DNA from: Sarcocystis neurona
Lineage: Eukaryota; Apicomplexa; Conoidasida; Eucoccidiorida; Sarcocystidae
Assembly (NCBI GenBank): GCA_000727475.1
Contig: KL647297.1
Location: 1,707,295 to 1,771,294, forward strand
Length of the DNA: 64,000 nt
Direction: 5' to 3'
Part shown: positions 1-12,110 of the stretch, in pieces
How the letters are laid out: every line of letters starts with the position of its first letter
Position numbering within the stretch: position 1 is the stretch's first letter
Notes under the pieces: generated by a model
Database searches by the model: none
What the model was told of the DNA's origin: nothing
What the model saw: only the letters and a program-made list of their open reading frames with translations
Made by a program: the position numbers and the translations under genes

Positions 1-3000
1 CATCGCAGCAGCAGAGCCGGCAGCAGAAACAACAGCAAGAGCACCCGCAGCTGGGAATGCAGCAGATGCAGGAGGAACAGGAGAATGAGAAGGAGAAGGA
101 AGAGGAGGAGGAGCAAGAGCACAAAGGAGAACAGTCTCGGCCGCAGCAACACCCGCCAGGCGGGCGACGGCGACAGAAGAACGAGCAGCAGCAGCAGCGG
201 TCCCCACGTGAAGAAGAAGACGAGCAGCAGGCGGGAAGTTTGAATTTGAGCCGTGGTACTGTGTCGGGACAGTGGGTCCTGACCAAACCGATGGGAGTCT
301 TCATGGCAGCGGTGGATCTGCAGCCGATGATTGTTCGACTACTTGTCGTCAGCAGCAAAGATGTAAGAGTCACGTGTATTCCTGTTGAGGCGGCTGAATA
401 CGAGGCTGACGCAGGTGCATCCGATGATAAAGAAGAGGAGGAGGAGAAGCAGCAGGAAGGGGGAGATGTGTGTCGTTTTCTTTTAGTCGTCGAGTGTTTC
501 GGGAAGAGTAGAACTACGTGGCTGACTGCTTTAAAGACGAGGAGCAGCTTAGGTGGCTATCTCCTAGAAGTACAGAGTGAGAGAAGCAATCATAGTAGCA
601 GTAGTAGTAGTAGTACTGGTAGTTATACACGTGTGTACGTACGTATTTGTAGGGCTGCGTATCCACGGCGGTAGGTGACCAGTGGACCTAGTAATACCGG
701 TAGAAAGACAGAAGAAGGACGAGGAGAAGGAGAAGAAGGAGATGAGGAAGGTGAAGGAAGTGGAGAGGCCGAGGAAGCACAGCAACAGGAAATCTCGTAG
801 TCTTCTAGGGACTCTACTTAATAACAGGATATGCCAATACGGGTGCTTCAGTACTGAGTACATCAGGAGCATCCGCTCTGTTTGTCCGTTGCTTAGTTTT
901 GTCGCAACAGTAGTAGTAGTAGTAGTAGTGGTAGAGTAGAGTGGTTCCGTAGCTCAGGGCTGCGGGGGTGTCGCCGGCCTAGCAGCAGGTAGGGGGTCGC
1001 AGCGGTTGCTAGCTGCAGCAGCAGAGCGTAACTAGCAGCGGAGCAGAGCCAGAAGGCAGTCGCAGCTGCTGGACTCGTGCCTGGGAAAAGCAGCTGTGTA
1101 TACTCCAGAGCAACGTACGGGGAGAACAACGTTACCCCTAGCGAAGTCCACATGGTCAAGCGCCTCGGCAAAATGTACGCGGTACTGCAGCACGGATACT
1201 TCTGCTCATATATATATATATACGTATACCTACACTAGTGCTTGTAGTATTCCGTGTGTATTGATATAGAGCCAGAGAGGCAACGATATATATATATATA
1301 TATGTATATACCCGTGCGTGCAGGCGTCCGTGTACACGCACATAAATATATATATGTATGGGGAGAGTGGAAGACAAAAAGTTGTGTGTGTGGATTCACG
1401 CATCTGTATGTACATATGTGAGGTGTGTTTAGATCTCCTCTGTATATACACGTGGGCGTACATAAATCGTACATATGTATACACGTGCATACATATCTCT
1501 ATATATATGTGCGAGTTTGTGGAAGCTCTTGACGTAGAAGCTTTGCTGCTGGTGCGTGCTGCTGCTGCAATGGTGGGGTCGGGGCGGTGTCGCTGCAAAC
1601 CCACACTGGGAGACGCGCGGAGTTTAGCAGCAGAGCGACCGTGAGGGAGGGCGGGAAGATTGAGTCACTTTAGGAGGGACAGACGAAGAGATGAGAGACA
1701 GAAAGTAGCGCACTTTTTCGTGGGTGACAACTCGTTTGGGGTAGCAGTGGTGGCGTTGTTTTGTTCTCTGCTGCTGCCGGTTGGACAGAGCCGTGCTGCC
1801 TGGTGCACGAAGACGGAGGCGCCTCCCGCTGTTTTCTTTGCATGCGTTTGTAGGTGCACGCGACGTTTAGCGCCTCGTTCAGCAGCAGAACAGCGCGTCG
1901 CCTTGGGGTACCTGCAGTGAAGACGAAAGGATATATGTATGTACACCCCCACTGGTGGTGCCGCAAGCATGTATATAGGAGAGTAGGCACGCGTCTACAC
2001 ATAGGGGAAACATAGCTCTGTAAGCTTGCTGATGTTCTGCTGTGTAGGTGCACACACGTGTGGTGCTGCAACATGTGTATATGGAAGTGGGCATGTATTT
2101 CGGCACATGGGAAGACGTACCTCTGTGAGTTTGCTGCTGTTCCGCTGCGTTGCGGCGACGCCCTGGGCTGCTGCCTGTGCCGTCTCTGGAGCAGCTGCTG
2201 TTTTTCTTTTAGGGAGTTGTGTGTTGCTGCTGTGTGTGTAGTCGGTCGCCTAATCTTGAGGGTTCTGTTTGCCTGCTGCTCCTGCGTGCTGCGCCGCCCA
2301 CCTATCTCCTGCAGCCGCAGACGCCGCGACTGTGCGACTGTTTTGCTGCTGCTGCTGCTGCTGGGTGCTTTATTGCAGGCGTTCAGCTGCTCGCGAGAGT
2401 GCGCCGTGATAGCAGCGATGCTGGCGCTGCCTGCTCCGTTTCTTTCTCCGGCGCGTGCAGCTGCCGCAATGACTTCGGCCGCCCCAACAGCAGCAGGAAG
2501 TGCCGCTGCGGCAAGCCAGCTTCTGCAGCGCGCGAAGCAGGGGTTGCGACTCTCCAAGCTTGTTCTTGGAGTTGTCGCAGGAGATCTGCTAACACGGTAC
2601 AACGTACTGCAGCAGTGGCTTCTTCAGCGAGAAGAAAACAGAGGCTGGGCACGTCAGCACCTTTTAGACGAAGGCGTGCTGCGATCGGCCGAACAGCTGC
2701 TGCCTCGGATTCACGCCTGCATGCAGTGCTTCGGCCTCTTTCCTCTCGTAAGCAGCAAAGGCAAACGGCTGCCGTTGCTCGGTGTGCTGTTCCCCCTACC
2801 AACACACCGTCGTGCTCACCCATTTCTTGTACGCGCTGTCGCTCCCTTACTACGGCTGGCGAGGCAGCCCCGCTCGCCCATCCGCGTCTCAATCCTGTGG
2901 GGAATAGCGGCTGCTGCCGCCCATGGCACACGCCCCGCAGCGGGACCGCCTTGGCTGCTGCGGCTGCTGCTTTTTCTTCCGCTTCTGCCTTCTGTGTCTT

Positions 3001-6000
3001 CTTTGGGCGAGTTAGGAGGAGCCGCGCTGAAGCGGTCTGCCTCGCCGCAGTCTTCACCTAGTTGCTGTCGCGCAGACGCTTTCTCTTTCACTTCGAGTAG
3101 CTGCAGAGCGGTTGATTTCTCGAGCTGGGGCTTGGCTTCTCGTGGCTTGGATGCTGCAACTGCCATTCGGTTCTATAAAGCTGTGTTCTGCTGCTGAATC
3201 CTGCTGTAGCTGTGTCATTCTTCTTCTGTGGTAGAAAGCGGCTGCGTTAGTCAAGAAGGGCGGCGGGTGTTGTCGCCTGCCTCTCCCTAGAACGATTGCT
3301 AGGAAGCTGCTGCTGCTGCACCCAAGAAGCAGGGCGCAGCTGCGTCTCCCGGTGACACCTATGCTGCTGTGGACCTTTTGAACCTCGTGTCTCCTCGTAC
3401 GACGGGCAATCTCTGTCCGTCCCTCCTTACGCGTTTTCACGCCTTCTGAGTCCAGTAGCTCTTTCGCGGTGCTGGGAGGAGATGACTCAGAAAAGGAGGG
3501 CAGACAGGCAGAGAAGGAACCGCCTGACGAACAGCACGTGGTCGGTGTTGCGGAGGCGTCGACTCAAGAAACTTCCATCGGTAGATTAGTGCTTCTGCTG
3601 CGAGTCTTTTGCGGGTACTCGGTGCTGCGGCTATTATAGAAGAGTTCTCTTGACACAGGCAGACAAAAAAACGCTCTCTCTCAGTTCGCGTGACCTTGAC
3701 CGGTGCGACGTGGAACGGTGGCAAGGGCCGAGGATTCCGCCGGTGCCGTGGCAGCGTTCTGTCTCTGTCTGCTGTCCAGTCCAGTCCGCTGTGGGGTCCC
3801 GTTGTGGGGTGCTGCTGCAGAAGAGCTGCGACGGAGACGCGACGCGAGTGCTGAAGGCCATCTGCAGCGCGTACTTCTTGAACTGCGCATGCAGAGAAGA
3901 AGACTCCGACTGTTACCGTCTTGCCTTCCCTGAGGCGGTGTCGCTTATCAAGAGGGACAGAAAAGAGACACTGCAGAGGTAAAAAAAAGTGTTTGGGCCT
4001 CTTGCGGGGGCCCTTGCTCCGCGCCGCCGAGCAGAGCCCTCTCCTTCATCCGCAGCTGTGCTTACCTCTACCGGCGTCGATATATACTTGTGTACATGTT
4101 TACGTGTGTATTTGCCTAAGGGAAAATGCCTATGTGTACACACACCCTCCTGTCACGAAGGGATCCGTCAACACGCAGGCACTTCCTGCTGCCAGCAGAA
4201 GGTGGTCACGAATAGTCCACATGATTTGTATAGGGACACCCACATGCATCCGCGGGGCCTGCGCATGCATATGCACATCAATGCAGCGAAGCTAGGTCGC
4301 AAGGCTCTGTGCAAACGCATGTGAGGAGCCTGCTCGAGCGAAGCAACGCGGGGTCGTGAACTGTCCAGTGTAGCAGTGGAGTCCTGACGGATTGTCTCTC
4401 TATCGCTGACACGCACGCAGGTGATTACTGCGGAAGAACAGCTGTGTACGTGTGAAGTGGATTTGTGTTCTGGCCGGCCACGTCTGTCTTCTTATTTTGT
4501 CCATGCGTCTTGTTAGCTGCAGCGCCAGTGGGTGCCCGCGTTGATCATCTGTGGTTGATAACCGCTGGATCTGCGAGTGAAGTCCACCTGATTCATGCAT
4601 GTTCCAGAACAAATCCCTTGGCGGACGTAAACCCACACACTAGCATTATGTATATTTTCTGTGTTTGTGTCTATATATATATATATATATGTATATGCAG
4701 AGATATGTGTTTTGGGTATACATGCATGTGCATATATGTATATATATATGTATATATATAGATGTATGCACACATACATACACGTATGCACGCATTACAT
4801 ACACAGGCGCATATACATATATACACGTATCCGGACGTAGACACACAGCAGCGTGATATATATTCTCTGTGTATATATATATATAAATGTGTATGTATCT
4901 AGAGATATGTATATTGCGTATACATGCATATATATATATATATATATATGTACGTATGTGTGTATATATATATATGCACACATATATACACGTGTGCAGG
5001 CATTACATACAGACGCGCATATACAAATATACACGTATTCGAACGTAAACTCACAAACCGGCATCATGTATATTTTGTGTATATATATATATATATGTCT
5101 AGAGGTATGTATATTGGGGATACATGCGTGTATGTATTTATGTATATGCAGACGTATATACAGGTATACACGCGACACACACAGGCGCATATACGTACAT
5201 ATATACACGTATTCGATCTTTGTGTTGAAGGTAACGTTTCTCTTTAGCAGAAGTTCCATTTCCAGTGACCACTACGTTCTCTTCCTTTGTCTTCTGTCTT
5301 TTGACATCTATACATAAATCTGCTGTGTGGGTTTGCCTGCGGCAAGGTCCTTCTTGGCGAAGAGAGCGACGGGGAGACAGAGACAGGGAAGGCCGCCCAG
5401 AGACGGCGAACGCGAGGGAGACCCATAGTGAGGGGCGGAAAGGGAGGGGGAAATGTGTGGGAGTGTATAATATACGCATAGTTGTACGTATACCTCCATC
5501 TATGTACGCGTCTGTGTACACGTATTGTGCAGACGTACGCGTGAAAGGGAACCTGGCCGTCTGTCTAGGGGGTTTGACATTTAGCCTGTCAATGTTCAAG
5601 AAAAAAAAAACGACGCCTTGTGAAAGGCCTTTCTAAGTGAAGAGCGCTTCTGCGTTGTGGTGTGGTGCGCGTCGCTGATATCGACAGCGTTGGTGAAGAA
5701 GAAGCTGCGGCGGCGTCCTTCCCAGCGTGCGTTCGGCTGAAAATTCATCCGTCTTCGGTCCTCGCCTACAGCTCCCCTGCGTGGGTGGTCTTTTGCGAGG
5801 TAAGCGCGCGCGAACGCGACGGCACGCGGAAGGGCTTCGAGAGAATGGAGAGGAGGCACTTGCTGACCTCGCAGCCGTACCGGAGAGGCAACAGAGAAGA
5901 GTAGGAGAGTGTCTCACACGAGGTGCCTCGCAGACGACAAGAGAAAGCAGCGCCTGCCTGAGCGCTGGTAATCTTACTACTACGTGAGATAACTGCAGAC

Positions 6001-7846
6001 ACAGTGCCTCCCTGCAAAAGAGCTTCTGTGGCCACATATATATATATATATGCGTATGGACAAATATGCGTGTATCCATGTATGTTTATGTGGTTTATTG
6101 ATACGTACATATATGTAATAATATGTATGCGTGTGTAGCTTGGGAGGTTTGTACGCATCCCTCACACAATAATAGATAAGGAAGATGTAGGAGTACCACT
6201 GCATGCACCGGTGTACGACTCGCAGCGTACTGGTGCGTAGCGAACAGAAAGCGAGGACAGTACTTCCTTGCAGACGAATTCTAGAATGAAGTGCGGACAC
6301 CCTCCGTAGCTGCGCGCATAAGACAGTGTGTACTTGGAAAGAAGACACACACGTATACGACTGTACATGTATATAGAGAGAGCGTTACATGGCGCACAGT
6401 GTGATACGTAACGACGAGGGAGAGGCCGCAAGCGAATTTTTGAGACACGTCTCCGCGGGTTAGCAAACGAAAATCGTCTGTGGGTCTTTCTTCCAATAGT
6501 AGAGGGGGCTACAGCTTTGGTGACTAAAATTGCGGAAGAGAGTCGCGCTTACGTGTTTTTCCGCAGGCGGTGGCTACTGAGGAAACGGTTGACGGTTCCC
6601 CTCTTTACTTCATGCGAGACGTCACCGTAGTGCAACCCGAGTAAGTCTGCGGCGAGCCGCTGCTAACGTCTGCTGCCGTCGTGAATGCTTCTCTAGGTAG
6701 TGCTTCTTTAGTGACTGCTGCTGCCGTCGCTGTCAGCGCTGCTGGGGCTGCGAATGCAGCAGGAACGGACGGCCTTGCTGCTGTAGTAACTGCTCCTGCT
6801 CTCGTTGCTGCTGTCGGGATTGTCCAAGGAGCTCCGCGACTGTGCTTCACCGGACTCTGCTGGTGCTGTGAAGGTGGTGCTACACTACCTGCTATGGATG
6901 TTCTCGCTGCTGCTGCTTAGTGCTGCCGCAGGCGTTTCTTCAGACCAGCGCACAGTAGGTGACACACTGTGGGGCAGGGCTAGTCGTGTGACAAGTTTCT
7001 GCTGTGTTGCAGCTGTAGCTGCTCTTCTCTGCGCGCCCCACGCTTCTACGCGCTGCCGCTGCTTCGGTGCTGCTCTCACAGCACACGCATTCCTTCACTA
7101 TTTAGCATGAATCTCCCCTACTGGAGAACGTTTAAAGGGGCGACGGTGTAATGGCAATGCATTGCTGTACGGGCTAGCGTACTCCTAACTGGCGAAGATG
7201 CGGCTGCTTGATAAGGAAGATAGACAGCGGTGCTACTCGGTGCCGCTGCAGAGAGAATGCTAGCGCTGTCTGACGCTGCTCTGCAGCTACTGCGGAGCTG
7301 CCGATCGGCACCAGCTCCGCTCCTGTGCTGTGAATGACGTCTGATGGCTCACGCAGTGAGCGCCGGATAAGCTGCTCGCCAGGAGATAGTGCGTGCATGG
7401 ACGACGTTGAGCAGCAATCGGTTGACAGCAGCTGCTCCGGGCCGTAGATGCACAGCTATGGCGCTGAAGCCGCGGAGGCAGCTGTCGCTACCGGAAGGAG
7501 CAACACGAGCAGATTAGTCAATGTGACTGTGCTGCGATAAGTTCGTCGGACCGCAGAGCTAGCGCATATATGTACATATCAGTGCACTACATGTATACGT
7601 ATATATGTATGGACACACGTATATGTGATAGCGCCCGTGGTCTTGTTCTACGTCTGCTGGTTCAGGTGGCTGCTGGAGGTTGCAGGCCATTATTTCGTGA
7701 AGACTGAGGAAGGCACTGAAGAGGCACTCGCCGCCGCCGCAGCAGCCGAGCAGAAAGAAAGGGCAGCAGCAGAGCAGACAGCACAAGATACACCAGAAGC
7801 ACTGAGAGGTGAATTAGAAGTGTACGAGGTCCTTGATGATGACTGA
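1..7846 (+). CDS. DEAH-box RNA helicase, C-terminal part (5' end outside window), divergent RecA2
   Basis: Spliced gene entering from the left edge. Exons supported by phase and family alignment are <1-507, 1039-1223 (donor weak, in a TA run), 1516-1640 (HA2 start, weak), 2379-2747, 3821-3978, 5688-5799, 6567-6640 and 7666-7846 (TGA). The last five join in perfect phase and give 297 aa. One short exon between 1640 and 2379 is still missing. HA2 is seen as FSCSRECAVIAAML, then GDLLTRYNVLQQW, then TRVLKAICSAYFLNCA. The OB fold is RLKIHPSSVL, WVVFCE, YFMRDVTVVQPEWLLEVAGHYF, followed by a short acidic tail ending VLDDD. Spacing and wording are closest to DHX35/DHX8-type spliceosomal helicases, from memory of the family. 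Exon 1 carries a Glu/Gln-rich insert. Motif V aligns to LLVVSSKDVRVTCIP and motif VI to QKAVAAAG, so catalytic residues appear lost. Motifs I and II (DEAH) lie outside the window. The gene is convergent with SAR1. Confidence 0.85.
1206..1515. repeat. TA/ATAC microsatellite stretch in a helicase intron
   Basis: Runs of TA and ATAC-type tetranucleotides between the proposed helicase exons. They give YIYIY-type open frames on both strands, which are not genes. The donor at about 1223 lies inside this run, so that exon border is uncertain. Confidence 0.7.
4627..5215. repeat. Tandem repeat, unit about 209 bp, nearly three copies
   Basis: The landmark GGACGTAAACCCACACAC.. starts near 4625, and diverged versions recur near 4835 and 5043, giving spacings of 210 and 208 bp. 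Each unit runs from this landmark through TATATTTTCTGTG, a TA-rich core, ACACGTATGCACGCATTACA and ACACGTATTCG. The array lies in the helicase intron between 3978 and 5688. It is an AT-rich minisatellite. I see no coding content. Confidence 0.8.
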
Positions 7847-9928
7847 CATATGTATATATATATATATATATGTATCTATATAGTATGTGATACGTATAAC
7901 ATATATATACCTATATGTGTATATATATATGTACACATTTGTTTGTAGCGTGCGATTAATTGCGCTCCCCTAGCGGAGAACTGCGGATCACCTGTGCGCC
8001 ACTTGAATGGTAAATAAATCTCCCAGGTGGTCCCAACTTACTTCCGGATGCTCCGCGCGCATTGTAGCCTGCTGCATGTTTTATCAGCGCCGCCCGCACC
8101 AGCTGCGGCAACGGCCGAGGGTGTTGGTGGACGGTATTGCTTCCCCAGCAGGCCACAGAGACACGCGCGAGCAATCTTATCCTTCTTAACAGTCGATGCC
8201 GTCGCTAGTAGGATTAGTGCTCCTGGCTTTTTCAAGCTGCTGGAGCCCGAGTGCAAGCTTGTGTACAGAAGGACTTAACGTTTCCTTGTTTGCTGAGGCT
8301 GAAAACAACGTATTGACAGCTCGTCCAGAACGAAAGAGGTCAGAAGCTTTGGTAAAGCGGTTAACCGGTTACTGCGGCTGCTACCACATGCCCTTGGTGT
8401 GCACTTCGCTGTTACAGGAACCGCTGACTCGTCCTCCACCGTCGTACGTTTTTTCGTATTAGCAGGGTGCAGGAGTTGCTGCGTGCCCCTTCCGCAGTCA
8501 GCTGGTCCACCTCGCTGGTCTCCCTTGCGAGTGGTGCGCCATTCTCCTCTTTGCAGCACCTGCTACGCCTGCTCGGCTGTCCGCTGAGCCGGCCTGCTGC
8601 TACTGGGCGCTGCAGAGCATCTGTTACTCACGTTCGAAATCTCGTGTTCTGTTGCCGCTGCTGTGTATAAGAGCACTCTGCGGCTGCTTATACAGTCCGT
8701 TCCGGTGTGTCAGCTGCACTGCTGTCGTGCAGAGTACGTACGTCCTCCTGACAGTTCATGGGGATGCTGGCGCACGGACACATGTAGACTGCTGCGGGCG
8801 CAGTAACACGTGTTGGTGCACCGCTATCACCGTTGCGTACTTGTTGACGAGGTCCTGTAAGACTTCCTCGCGAGCTACAGTACATCGCATACTGTTCGCC
8901 TCTTTGTGACTGCGTGTACGGCGCGGCATGCTGTTCTACTGCCGTAGTCGTTGCGGTCACCTCGCTTACACACTGACACCACTAAAAAGAGCAGAGCTTC
9001 TGCCGGTGAATGACGTCGCACAAGCCTCAGAGACTTTCCGCTTATTCTATTTCTGCCTGTGTCTCACTGCTACGTTCTCTGCCACGGCACGCGTAGCACA
9101 CGTACGTGGCTTTCAGGCGCTAGTGTTCGAGGAACGGTACACGATTTTGTCCGTCGGGCCTGGGGCAGCTCTTCGTAGAAATCCCGACTTCCCTGCGTAT
9201 CTGGGCTGCACGGAGACACTGCATCACCTGTAAGTGGTAAAATAAGAAGTAGAATTGACGTAGTAAAAACGCCGAGCCAATGGCATTTCCGTAGAGCACT
9301 GCTTCATATGTCGTACATATAAAGCATAACGGAGGAATTGCATCGCCTGTCGGTTATAAAATGACAAGTAGAATTGACGTACTGGAAGCACCGAGCCAGT
9401 GACATTTCCGTGAATTACTGTTCTATGTGTCGCACTGCGACTGCCGTTCCCGTGTACCGGCGGGCGGAAACGGCTGCTGTACACGGGTGTGCATAACTTG
9501 CGCCGTTTCAGATGCAAACAGGTGGAAGAAAAGGTAAATTTACCTGCACGGTGACCTTTACGGTAGACGTGCACGTACTGACAAATTGAATGTGTATACT
9601 CAGACGTACTCCTGCACCTGTTTTTCGAAGGATCGCAACCACGTCTATCTGTGAGCTGCTTCAACTGGATTGTACAAAGAACTGCATGTGCGTGCGGTGT
9701 CGTCGGCAACGCCGCCGCTGAAGGAGCAACACAGCCACTGAAGAAAGGGGACGGGGACATTATAGCATACCATGTACCGCTGTGGTACGTGGGATGGTTC
9801 CAGTTTGCCAGCTCAGCATGCATATATATATATATATGAAGCTGCGTCTGCATCAATATTTTCTGTACCGATATAGATACATACATATGCACGCGTGCGT
9901 GTACGCACGCCAACATTTGTGTGCGTAC

Positions 9929-9959
<31 letters not shown>

Positions 9960-12110
9960 TATAGATATAGATAGATAGATAGATATATATAGATACATGT
10001 ATATACCTGCACCTGCAATATTTAGCATTCGCACACGCGTACGTGTATATGCTTCCGCCTATACATCTACGCCATTCTACGTGTATATATGCATACGCGT
10101 ACGCGCGTGCTACTATTAAGGACTTTAGCGAGGAACTGTGCCATGGTATGGGTGTAGGTACGCGTGCGTCTGCAACCCGTCCACATGAGAAAGCCTCCAG
10201 TCTGGGGGCACAGAGTGCGCCATCTTCGCCGCTTAGTCAATACTGAAGAAAGGAGCACAAGTGGAACGTATTGTAGGGGAGCAGGTAAAAAGAAGAGTGT
10301 CTCTTGCACAAAGGAAACCGCATCCCACCCATAGGAGCGCGTCACCTCCTATTTCTCATGAAGTAGGTTCTTCACTCACGATGGCGTACGCGTGTACGTC
10401 TCCGACATTTACATACGAGTTGCCGCTGACCTCTACGTTTGGATAAAAAACACTCGGCCACAGTGTCAGCAGCAGCAGCAGCTGAAACATGCATGCAGAA
10501 CGGCGCGAGAACAGTGCTCCCAACGTCTGTTAAACAGGTACCTAACCGACTTCTTCCCTCCTGCTGACTGCTGCAGTTTCTCGCTGCTGCTGTTCTGCAG
10601 CAACGGCTCTATCACGCGCTGCTGCTGGATGTGTCAGAGAGAGCCTTCTTGCGTCTACTGGCAAGCGCACGAACAAAGGCAGCTTCCAAAGTCATTTTGT
10701 CGTACGTTTCGGTCGGGTGTAATATACCACCGCAGCCTGCAGCTGCTGTTGTGCGCCACTGACGTGTCTACTGTTGCACGCCACTGTTATGCCCACTGCT
10801 GCATGCAGCTACTACGTCTCCTGCCTCATAACGCTCCTCGGTCCGCAGCCGCGTGGGGTGCTTTGCTCGCTGCTGCAGAGGCGCCTATTATTTGTGTCTC
10901 GATAACAGCGCAGCATCATCGCAACGGATACGCGGCTGCTACCTTTCGGCTTCCGCAGCAAAGCACATACCGGAACAGCCTGTAAAGAAGCTGAATAGAA
11001 CAGCTTCTTTGCACTTTGCTGCTGTCGTTAGAGGGAAGAAAAACGCTGCGCGCGCTATAGCGCACAAAAGCCACTGCACCCAATAGCGTGGCAAAGGTGC
11101 CGTTGCTGCAGTCTCATCTGAAATGTGCTCCTGCGCCTGTGCTCCTACACAAGAGGTGCGGCTGGGGCAGGTAACAGCTGCTGCTGCCGCCACAGCGCAT
11201 GAGCTGCTACTACTGCAGCGTCGGAGAAATTGTTGCTGCAGCACTGTACGCCAACGACATGGCTTCGGCGGCGTCTCTTGCAGCAAAAGCTGTACGCCTG
11301 CCTGCTCATACCCACCAAACCAGCTTCCTACTTTCCATTTCGACAACGCTGCATCCACTGCTGTCGTAGCTGCATAAAGTCTGCTGCTGTATTTGCTATG
11401 TTCCGTGCTGTTGTTGCTGCCGGACAGCAGTTGGTGGTACGAACCCCTGTGACGCCAACGAACGCACTTTTTTTACAAGAAATCCAACGGAGTGTTCTGT
11501 TCACTGTAAGCAGCTGCTCCCCTGTGCTGCTCTCTCAACAGCCGGGCACGCTTGCACAGCTGGTGCGCCAGTGCAGCAGCGGCAGCAGTCCCATATGCTT
11601 GGGGGGACGCGGAGCCCCTTAGGTTCACTTGCAAGTATTTGCATTCTGCTGGTATATCCAGACAACAATACGTCACCCGGCGACTCTCCAGAATGCCGCA
11701 GAATCCTCCGGAGCCGGAGGAGCGACGCAACAGCAGCTCCAGCAGCACGTCAAGCAGCAGCATCAGCAGCAGCATCAGCAGCAGCCAGGCGGGCAGCAGC
11801 TGGCCTTCGCAAAACCCGCAACGATTCAAACTGGACGAAGTGCGTATACGCAGCAGTGGCTGCCTTTTCTGGTGCGTGCATGTCACTAACACAGGGAAAA
11901 CGTTCTGACAGCAAACGGAGCAGAGCAGACGTGCCGCACCCGCAGTTCCACAAATAACAGCAAGCAACTGCAACAACACCAGTGACGACGGCGGTGCCTC
12001 ACATCGACTGCGCGTGGCAGATTCTGTCTCCTTGGCAAAAGCCAGGAAGTGCTTCGTTCTTCGGTGTCAACAGAGGCAGAAAACGGGCAAGGAGCCGGTG
12101 GACCGCTGCT
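7847..12110. other. Intergenic region between convergent helicase and SAR1 3' ends; no gene supported
   Basis: The region starts with a TA microsatellite (about 7850-7935) and a second one at about 9925-9995. Short open frames occur. One at 8196-8462 begins with a hydrophobic stretch (MPSLVGLVLLAFSS), but none carries a recognisable domain or a convincing splice-phase chain. From about 10450 to 11980 the sequence is rich in CTG/CAG runs. The part next to 12111 should include the SAR1 3' UTR. An unannotated lineage-specific gene here cannot be excluded. Confidence 0.5.
9221..9440. repeat. Two-copy diverged tandem duplication, unit about 119 bp
   Basis: GCATCACCTGTAAGTGG at 9221 and GCATCGCCTGTCGGTTA at 9340 start two copies. 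The copies share AGTAGAATTGACGTA, CGCCGAGCCA/CACCGAGCCA and CATTTCCGT in the same order. Identity is partial, so the duplication is not recent. Confidence 0.75.

Noticed and set aside
4646..5317. Several YIYIY-type frames on both strands
   Set aside because: They are translations of TA and ATAC microsatellites in the 209-bp array.
8196..8462. 88-codon frame with signal-peptide-like start
   Set aside because: The rest of the frame lacks a recognisable surface-antigen pattern and no linked exon was found. Kept only as a possibility in the intergenic note.
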